Below are positions 24,755 through 30,028 of a stretch of DNA of 30,028 bases, in pieces. The notes under the pieces were generated by a model. The model was given only the letters and a program-made list of their open reading frames with translations, ran no database searches and had not been told where the DNA came from. Position numbers and translations under genes: made by a program. The DNA comes from DMER64 sp964554535 (GTDB lineage Bacteria > Bacteroidota > Bacteroidia > Bacteroidales > UBA932), in contig CAZKPB010000023.1 in assembly GCA_964554535.1 (NCBI GenBank), positions 1 to 30,028 of the forward strand. Direction: 5' to 3'. Numbering within the stretch: position 1 is the first letter of the stretch; every line of letters begins with the position of its first letter.

Positions 24755-25150
24755 ATGAAACTACTCCTTACTTTCTGCGTGGCGTTGTCAATGGCAATGG
24801 CCGCGCCCAATGACTCTTCAAAAGTGGTGGAATACAAAGAAGGTCCCCAGGCCGGTTTTACCAAACGGGTCACCAAATTTGTGGACCGTACCATAGAAGT
24901 GGCGACCGACTATTCCAAAGAAGACTGGAAGGCATCCCGCGCCCAGTTTACCTTGCTCAAGAAGGAATACAAAGACTATTACAGTGACCTTGAAAAAGAG
25001 GACAAGGACACGGTGAATGCGTCTGTAGGCAAGTATATCGAGGCTGCCACCAAGGCAGGTGCAGAATTCTCAATGGATTACCTCAAAGAGTTCTTTATGA
25101 AGGCTCCTGCATTCTTTGAAGGATTCTGGGATACGCTTACGGGCAAGTAA
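24755..25150 (+). CDS. Small exported alpha-helical protein
   Basis: A 131-residue protein with a cleavable signal peptide (about 1-17, ending near AMA). The mature part is highly charged and helical, with repeated acidic-aromatic patterns such as DYSKEDWKASRAQF and KEYKDYYSDLEKEDKD, and ends in a hydrophobic-aromatic FFEGFWDTLTGK. It resembles the small periplasmic helical proteins of Bacteroidales (DUF6565-like, from memory and unsure). Function unknown. It has its own strong promoter and is convergent with pepT, 21 bases away. Confidence 0.75.
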   Translation: MKLLLTFCVALSMAMAAPNDSSKVVEYKEGPQAGFTKRVTKFVDRTIEVATDYSKEDWKASRAQFTLLKKEYKDYYSDLEKEDKDTVNASVGKYIEAATKAGAEFSMDYLKEFFMKAPAFFEGFWDTLTGK

Positions 25151-25171
25151 AGCAGTCTTTTTCCCGCCCTA

Positions 25172-26386
25172 TCAAAGCCGTACCAGGTGCAGCAACACCT
25201 CTACGGCTTTTTCCATGCTCTCTACCACCACGTATTCATATTTGCCGTGGAAGTTGTGTCCGCCGGCAAACAGATTGGGGCAGGGCAGGCCGCGGAAGGA
25301 AAGTTGGGCCCCGTCGGTGCCGCCCCGGATGGGATGTACAATGGGGGTCACCCCGGCCAATTCCATAGCCTTGAGGGCTTTTTCCACAATGAAATAATGC
25401 GGTTCCACTTGCTTGCGCATATTGTAATACTGGTCTTTCAACTCAAGCGTGGCGGTGCCGTCCCCGTATTTCTGATTGATAAACGCCACACATTGAGTCA
25501 TCACCTCTTTCTTCTGTGCAAACTTGGTGGAACAATGGTCGCGGATAATATACTGTACGGAAGCTTCTTCCACCGTTCCCTTGAGTTGGGTGATATGGAA
25601 GAACCCCTCATAATGGTCGGTGAATTCCGGGCGCTGTTCCACGGGCAGCAGGCTGTTGAGTTCCATAGCCACCAGCAGGGCGTTGCGCATTTTGTTTTTG
25701 GCGTATCCCGGGTGGACGTTGCGCCCCTGGATGTGGATTTTGGCCTGCGCTGCGTTGAAGTTCTCAAATTCCAACTCGCCCAGTTGCCCGCCGTCCATTG
25801 TGTAGGCGTAGGTGGCACCAAAGCGCGCCACGTCAAACTTGTCCACGCCCCGGCCGATTTCCTCGTCCGGGGTAAAGGCCAGGCGTAGCGAGCCGTGCGG
25901 TACCTCGGGGTGTTCCATAAGGTATTGCGCGGCCGTCATTATTTCCGCCACTCCGGCTTTGTCGTCGGCTCCCAGCAAGGTGGTCCCGTCGGTGGTGATT
26001 ACTGTCTTTCCCTTATACAGATTCAGTTCGGGGAACTCGGCCGGCCGCAACCACATATTGAGGGCCTTGTTGAGTAGGATGTCGGTGCCGTCGTAGTTGG
26101 AAATGATTTGCGGACGGATGTGGGCGCCCTCCGCGTCGGGGGCGGTGTCCACGTGGGCAATGAACCCTATGACGTCTTTTCGGGAGGGGTCGGTGGCGGG
26201 GAGAGTTCCCATCACGTAGCCGTACTCGTCCAGAACCACGTCCTGCAGGCCCATAGAGAGCATCTCGTCACGCAGTACCTTCAGCAACGTCCATTGTTTG
26301 GCGGTACTGGGTTGCGATTCGCTTTCCGGGTCGGAAGCGGTGTCGTAGGAAATATAACGCAGGAATTTGTCAAGTACTTTTTCCAT
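25172..26386 (-). CDS. pepT: Peptidase T (tripeptidase)
   Basis: A 404-residue zinc aminopeptidase of family M20 that removes the N-terminal residue of tripeptides in the cytoplasm. Metal and catalytic residues are visible: His78 and Asp80 (AHVDT), Asp141 (GADDKAG), Glu175/Glu176 (TPDEEIGRG), Asp198 (YTMDGG), and a C-terminal histidine in AGGHNFHGKYE. The dimerisation segment with HPIRGGTDG is intact. It begins 3 bases after the OPT transporter stop, so imported peptides and the enzyme that cleaves them are made from one transcript. Confidence 0.96.
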   Translation of the reverse strand: MEKVLDKFLRYISYDTASDPESESQPSTAKQWTLLKVLRDEMLSMGLQDVVLDEYGYVMGTLPATDPSRKDVIGFIAHVDTAPDAEGAHIRPQIISNYDGTDILLNKALNMWLRPAEFPELNLYKGKTVITTDGTTLLGADDKAGVAEIMTAAQYLMEHPEVPHGSLRLAFTPDEEIGRGVDKFDVARFGATYAYTMDGGQLGELEFENFNAAQAKIHIQGRNVHPGYAKNKMRNALLVAMELNSLLPVEQRPEFTDHYEGFFHITQLKGTVEEASVQYIIRDHCSTKFAQKKEVMTQCVAFINQKYGDGTATLELKDQYYNMRKQVEPHYFIVEKALKAMELAGVTPIVHPIRGGTDGAQLSFRGLPCPNLFAGGHNFHGKYEYVVVESMEKAVEVLLHLVRL

Positions 26387-26389
26387 AAT

Positions 26390-28387
26390 TTAATTTTTTG
26401 CGGCCCGTTTGCTGCTCAGGGCCAGATAAACAATAATCAGCACGTATACCACTACGGCCAGTGCCTCGGCCCCTGTGCTTCCCATCCATTGAGTGTTGAG
26501 CAGGTTGATTCCCGCAAAGCGCAATACGGCGCTCACAACGCCCATAAGGGCGCCGCCGGCAATGAAGCCCGAGGCCAGCAGGGTGCCGCGTTCGGAACGC
26601 TGTTGGTTTACGTTTTTGTCTTTGCTGCGGCTGCCTACCCACCAGGCAATGGCGCCCCCAATGAGCAGGGGAAGGTTCAGTTCCATGGGGATGAACATAC
26701 CCAGGGCAAAGGCAAGGGCGGGAATTTTAAGCAGGGTCAGGAGAACGGCTATAACGCCGCCAATGCCGTACAGCAGCCAGGGAGCCTTGCCGCCCGACAT
26801 CAACGGTTCTATCACGGCGGCCATGGCGTTGGCCTGGGGAGCCACCAGGGCGTTTTCTCCGGTAAATCCGTACGTCTTGTTGAGGACAATCATTACGCCG
26901 CCTACAGTGGCTGCGGCTACCAGCGTGCCCACAAATTTCCAGGTTTCCTGCTTGGCGGGAGTGGAGCCCAGCCAGTATCCTATTTTAAGGTCGGTGATAA
27001 ACGATCCCGATACCGAAAGAGCGGTGCAGACCACGCCTCCAATAATCAGGGCGGCGGTCATACCCGCGGTGCCCTTGAGTCCTGCGGCCACCATAATGAC
27101 CGAGGCCAGGATGAGGGTCATGAGGGTCATCCCGCTCACGGGGTTGGTGCCTACAATGGCAATGGCGTTGGCGGCCACCGTGGTAAAGAGGAAGGCAATG
27201 ACGGCCACTACCAGCAAGGCAATGACGGCGTGCCAGAGGTTGGGCACCACGCCCAGATAGAAGAATATAAAAATGACGGCCAGGGTGGCAATGACGCCCA
27301 GGGCAATAATCTTCATGGAGATGTCACGCTGGGTGCGCTGTACCTTTTCCTGTGCCGCACCCGGTTTGCCTTTGAGTTCGCGTCCGGCCATCTGCACGGC
27401 CGATTTGATGGTGCCTGCCGATTTGATGATGCCAATGATACCGGCCACCGCAATGCCTCCAATGCCAATATGGCGGGCGTAGTTGGTAAAGATCATTTCC
27501 GGGGTCATTTCCCCAATGGTAGTGGTGATTCCGGTGCCCATAAAGTCAAGCACCTGCGTGCCAAAGAAGGCGTTCAGCAGCGGAATGATCAGGAACCATA
27601 CCAGGAAGGAACCGCAGCAGATGATAAAGGAGTATTTGAGGCCGATGATGTATCCCAGTCCCAGGACGGCCGCGCTCACGTTGACTTTGCAGACCAGTTT
27701 CACCTTGTCTGCCAGGGCGGTGCCAAAGGGAATCAGGCGGGTGGTGATGACCTCGCTCCACCAACCAAAGGACGATACTATAAAGTCATATAAACCGCCA
27801 ATAAGTCCGCTGATTAATAAATATTTGGCTCCTTTTCCGCCGGTTTCCCCGCTCACCAGTACCTGAGTGGATGCGGTGGCTTCGGGGAAAGGATACTTGC
27901 CGTGCATATCCTTTACAAAATACTTGCGGAAAGGAATAAGGAAGAGAATACCCAACACGCCGCCCAGCAGCGAGCTGAAAAAAATCTTCATGAAGTCCAC
28001 CTGCAAGTCCGGGTATTTTGCCTGCAGAATATACATGGCCGGCAGGGTGAAGATGGCTCCGGCCACCACACCGCCCGAGCAGGCGCCAATGGACTGGATA
28101 ATAATGTTTTCCCCCAGGGCGTTCTTTCTTTTTAGTGCACTGGAAAGCCCCACGGCAATGATGGCAATGGGGATGGCGGCTTCAAATACCTGTCCCACCT
28201 TGAGGCCTAGGTAGGCCGCAGCGGCGGAAAAGACCACTGTCATAAGCAGGCCTATGAGGACAGACCAGGTGGTGACTTCTTTGTACTTTTTAGCCGGAGA
28301 CAGCAGGGGATGGTATTCCTCACCGGGCTTTAACTCGCGGTAAGCGTTTTCCGGCAGGCCCTGGGTTTTTTCTTGTTCTTCTTCCAT
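26390..28387 (-). CDS. OPT-family oligopeptide transporter
   Basis: A 665-residue inner-membrane protein with a short charged cytoplasmic N terminus and, by eye, some 14-16 hydrophobic segments. Family marks are AAYLGLKVGQVFEAAIP near the first helices and GTNPVSGM in the middle. OPT proteins of this bacterial type are proton-coupled carriers, thought to import small peptides; some members carry metal chelates, so the substrate is not certain. It lies 11 bases behind the VanY-like gene and 3 bases ahead of pepT, which favours a peptide substrate. A long plus-strand frame over this gene (26108-27793) is its shadow. Confidence 0.92.
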   Translation of the reverse strand: MEEEQEKTQGLPENAYRELKPGEEYHPLLSPAKKYKEVTTWSVLIGLLMTVVFSAAAAYLGLKVGQVFEAAIPIAIIAVGLSSALKRKNALGENIIIQSIGACSGGVVAGAIFTLPAMYILQAKYPDLQVDFMKIFFSSLLGGVLGILFLIPFRKYFVKDMHGKYPFPEATASTQVLVSGETGGKGAKYLLISGLIGGLYDFIVSSFGWWSEVITTRLIPFGTALADKVKLVCKVNVSAAVLGLGYIIGLKYSFIICCGSFLVWFLIIPLLNAFFGTQVLDFMGTGITTTIGEMTPEMIFTNYARHIGIGGIAVAGIIGIIKSAGTIKSAVQMAGRELKGKPGAAQEKVQRTQRDISMKIIALGVIATLAVIFIFFYLGVVPNLWHAVIALLVVAVIAFLFTTVAANAIAIVGTNPVSGMTLMTLILASVIMVAAGLKGTAGMTAALIIGGVVCTALSVSGSFITDLKIGYWLGSTPAKQETWKFVGTLVAAATVGGVMIVLNKTYGFTGENALVAPQANAMAAVIEPLMSGGKAPWLLYGIGGVIAVLLTLLKIPALAFALGMFIPMELNLPLLIGGAIAWWVGSRSKDKNVNQQRSERGTLLASGFIAGGALMGVVSAVLRFAGINLLNTQWMGSTGAEALAVVVYVLIIVYLALSSKRAAKN

Positions 28388-28398
28388 AGGATTATAGG

Positions 28399-29022
28399 TT
28401 AAGGATGTTGGATGTAAAGTTGATAATATTCTTCTAAAGTAAGTTGGTTTTGGTGGATAAATGTGGCGGCTTCCACGCCCACGTAGCGGTAGTGCCAGGG
28501 TTCATACTCGTAGCCGGTAATGGATTCCCTGCCTTTTGGGTAACGCAGGATGAACCCGTACCGGTGGGCGTGTTCCTGAAGCCAAGCATATGTTTTGGTA
28601 TGGGAAAAGTCCCGATGTACCCGGTTTACGTCTACAGCCAGACCGGTCTGGTGTTCCGAATGGCCGGGACGGGCGGACTTTTGAAAGGTTGCTTCTTCCC
28701 CGTGTTGCTCCACGTTCTGCGTATACAGCATCCTCTGAACGGCTTCCGTGCGGAAGCCGGACCGGTTGTGGATCCAGTGGCCGTCTTTGCGCGCGGCGTC
28801 CACCAGGGCTCGGAAGGCTGCCTCGGCCGGGGCCTGCAGTTGCATTAAATTGCCTGTACTATATTTATTGGGCAGTTTGACCAGGTTTTTGGGGAGGTAG
28901 TTGACAGGCAGGGCGTACTGTTTGTTGACCAGCACCAGGACTCCCAGGGAGGTATCGGCCGGGTGTACCTGCGTTTGGGGCAGGCAGCATAAGGCAATAC
29001 AGGCTATGAGAATTCCCGACAT
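28399..29022 (-). CDS. VanY-type D-Ala-D-Ala carboxypeptidase (M15B)
   Basis: A 207-residue exported zinc peptidase with a signal peptide (about 1-22). M15B motifs are complete: SGFRT (88-92), SEHQTGLAVDV with zinc ligands His124 and Asp131, and EPWHYRYVG with Glu174 and zinc ligand His177. The family trims D-Ala from peptidoglycan pentapeptides or cuts D-Ala-D-Ala and related dipeptides in the periplasm. It is followed by the OPT transporter after 11 bases and pepT, so the cluster may release and import wall-derived or dietary peptides. No other vancomycin-resistance gene is present, so this is a housekeeping wall enzyme rather than a resistance gene. Confidence 0.92.
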   Translation of the reverse strand: MSGILIACIALCCLPQTQVHPADTSLGVLVLVNKQYALPVNYLPKNLVKLPNKYSTGNLMQLQAPAEAAFRALVDAARKDGHWIHNRSGFRTEAVQRMLYTQNVEQHGEEATFQKSARPGHSEHQTGLAVDVNRVHRDFSHTKTYAWLQEHAHRYGFILRYPKGRESITGYEYEPWHYRYVGVEAATFIHQNQLTLEEYYQLYIQHP

Positions 29023-29035
29023 AAGTCTATTGACG

Positions 29036-29209
29036 TTATTTTAAAAATATAGGGTCAAGATAATCTCCAATATTATTTTTCAGGGTAACTTCTTTTGCTT
29101 GTACTATTCCCAAGCCATACGTGTTGTGGGGGTCAATGGCGTCGTACTGCGGAGCACAGGAAAATAGTAATAAATTGGTTGCAAGAGCAATAGATATAAT
29201 GTATTTCAT
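29036..29209 (-). CDS. Tiny lipoprotein, function unknown
   Basis: A 57-residue lipoprotein: signal peptide with lipobox LFSC (Cys18), then a short mature part beginning APQYDAIDPHNTYG. No domain is recognised. A minus-strand TATCTTTG box (29218-29225) ends 8 bases before the ATG at 29209, and the vanY-like gene starts 13 bases after the stop, so it is the first gene of that operon. A longer frame from 29305 is rejected, since it would read through the promoter and lose the signal peptide. Confidence 0.7.
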   Translation of the reverse strand: MKYIISIALATNLLLFSCAPQYDAIDPHNTYGLGIVQAKEVTLKNNIGDYLDPIFLK

Positions 29210-29217
29210 ACGTATTA

Positions 29218-29225
29218 CAAAGATA
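29218..29225 (-). promoter_or_regulatory. Putative -7 box of the lipoprotein-vanY-OPT-pepT operon
   Basis: The minus strand reads TATCTTTG, 8 bases before the start codon. A TTTG on the same strand (29251-29254) is 25 bases away, beyond the usual spacing. Confidence 0.45.
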
Positions 29226-29290
29226 ACGATTCTTGCCTCAAAAAACGCCCCAAATTTTTTTAAAAATATGTGAAAAAAAGAGTAAATAAA

Positions 29291-29321
29291 TTTGCACGTT
29301 CCCAAAAAGTGGTTACCTTTG
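29291..29321 (+). promoter_or_regulatory. rRNA promoter in front of 23S
   Basis: TTTG (29291-29294), exactly 19 bases, TACCTTTG (29314-29321): a perfect Bacteroidota promoter, preceded by an A+T-rich tract (29250-29290) that could serve as an UP-like element. It points at the 23S gene about 190 bases downstream. Confidence 0.82.
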
Positions 29322-29510
29322 CAGCCCGTTTCGGAAGAACGGTCAGTTCATTGACGTATTAAAGAGAGATAATAGAGGTTAAAAACAAACAAGAATTAGT
29401 CTGATAATAGAATGGTCTTTTTAAAAGACCCGTAATTATGGGACTACAATTCACAAGATCAAATGAGACGTTGGCAACGGAAGTTGCCGGCGCGTTAAAA
29501 TGATTTACGA
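29322..29510 (+). other. 23S rRNA leader
   Basis: Non-coding leader between promoter and mature 23S. It holds a CCGTT/AACGG hairpin just after the promoter, a boxA-like GTTCATTGAC (29346-29355) such as precedes rRNA genes, a GGTCTTTT/AAAAGACC inverted repeat (about 29413-29429), and a GGCAAC-GGAA-GTTGCC hairpin (about 29473-29488). I find no 16S sequence and no tRNA-Ile or tRNA-Ala here. Confidence 0.7.
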
Positions 29511-30028
29511 GAAAAAGTTACTAAGGGCGTATGGAGGATGCCTAGGCTTCTAGGAGCGAAGAAGGACGTGGTAAGCTGCGAAAAGTGCCGGGGATTTGCA
29601 AACGAGAGTTGATCCGGCAGTATCCGAATGGGACAACCCACCAGGTTGAAGGCCTGGTACCATCGCGAGATGGGGCAGACGCAGGGAACTGAAACATCTA
29701 AGTACCTGCAGGAAAAGAAAGAAAAATCGATTCTCTGAGTAGTGGCGATCGAAAGGAGAAGAGCCTAAACCGATGCTGTTTCGGCAACGTCGGGGTTGAA
29801 GGACCTCAGAATCAAGTGCGATATGAAGAAGAACCCAGTTGGAAAGCTGGACCATAGGACGTGAAAGTCGTGTATTTGTAAAGATTGCATACGATAGAGG
29901 AATCCTAAGTAGGGCGGGACACGAGGAATCCTGTCTGAATCCGCGGGGACCATCCCGCAAGGCTAAATATAACTAGAAGACCGATAGTGAACCAGTACTG
30001 TGAAGGAAAGGTGAAAAGTACCCCGAAC
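29511..30028 (+). rRNA. 23S ribosomal RNA, 5' part (cut by window end)
   Basis: From about 29511 the sequence follows the conserved 23S start: TACTAAGGGCGTATGGAGGATGCC aligns with the E. coli region around positions 9-32, then GAAGGACGTGGTAAGCTGCGA and CCGAATGGGACAACCCA match the next conserved blocks. Further on, GAGTAGTGGCGATCGAAAGGAGAAGAGCC and GTGAACCAGTACTGTGAAGG, followed by AAAGGTGAAAAGTACCCC, are domain I signatures. The mature 5' end is estimated by that alignment. About 518 bases are in the window; the 3' part lies beyond it. Confidence 0.96.

Noticed and set aside
26108..27793. 561-codon plus-strand open frame
   Set aside because: Antisense shadow of the OPT transporter and the start of pepT; the peptide is Gly/His-rich without domain or signal, while the minus-strand proteins are clear family members.
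28399..29022. Vancomycin-resistance cluster
   Set aside because: Only a VanY-type M15B peptidase is present; no VanH, VanA-type ligase, VanX or two-component regulator is nearby, and the neighbours are peptide uptake genes.
29550..29960. 136-codon minus-strand frame
   Set aside because: Lies wholly inside the 23S rRNA gene.
1..30028. CRISPR array, insertion sequence, prophage or integrative element
   Set aside because: No regular direct repeats with spacers, no transposase, integrase or phage gene, and no terminal inverted repeats were found by reading both strands.

Overview
The window comes from a member of the Bacteroidota, most likely order Bacteroidales. The evidence is the promoter type (TTTG, 19 bp, TAnnTTTG), the absence of Shine-Dalgarno sequences, many signal-peptidase-II lipoproteins, a BtuG/DUF4465/BtuB cobalamin uptake locus, a GH97 enzyme, and radical SAM, OPT and PepT proteins of Bacteroidales type. 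I cannot place it to genus. The DNA is gene-dense and fairly G+C rich. Three convergent gene pairs overlap at their tails. I see no insertion sequence, phage gene or CRISPR array; this looks like chromosomal backbone.

Layout. 105-2601 (minus): murF, a terminator, tRNA-His with its own promoter, and a radical SAM protein. 2670-5068 (plus): a lipoprotein NlpC/P60 peptidase and a Tat-exported dipeptide epimerase, together a periplasmic module for peptidoglycan peptides. 5106-9693 (plus): a small helical protein, metH (cobalamin-dependent methionine synthase) and metF. 9669-10873: a SpoU-family RNA methyltransferase (minus) and a solitary zeta-toxin-like ATPase (plus). 10830-16621 (minus): a two-gene glycan operon made of a GDPD-GH2 beta-galactosidase fusion and a GH97 enzyme of the retaining type. 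16683-17273 (plus): a cyclase-family hydrolase. 17296-23467 (plus): a cobalamin riboswitch controlling a DUF4465 lipoprotein, BtuG, a PKD-repeat surface lipoprotein and BtuB. 23464-24552 (minus): aldose 1-epimerase. 24755-25150 (plus): a small exported helical protein. 25172-29209 (minus): a four-gene cluster of a tiny lipoprotein, a VanY-type carboxypeptidase, an OPT peptide transporter and PepT. 29291-30028 (plus): a promoter and leader followed directly by the 5' part of a 23S rRNA gene.

The genes join into a few themes. B12 captured at the outer membrane would supply MetH, with MetF supplying methyl-tetrahydrofolate. Two modules handle peptides: NlpC/P60 plus epimerase, and VanY, OPT and PepT. 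The GDPD-GH2 and GH97 pair looks like a small system for a galactose-containing phosphodiester glycan, but its substrate is inference. The points most worth a second look are the 23S rRNA gene with its own promoter and no 16S or tRNA in front of it, the GDPD-GH2 fusion, and the PKD lipoprotein of unknown role in the B12 operon.
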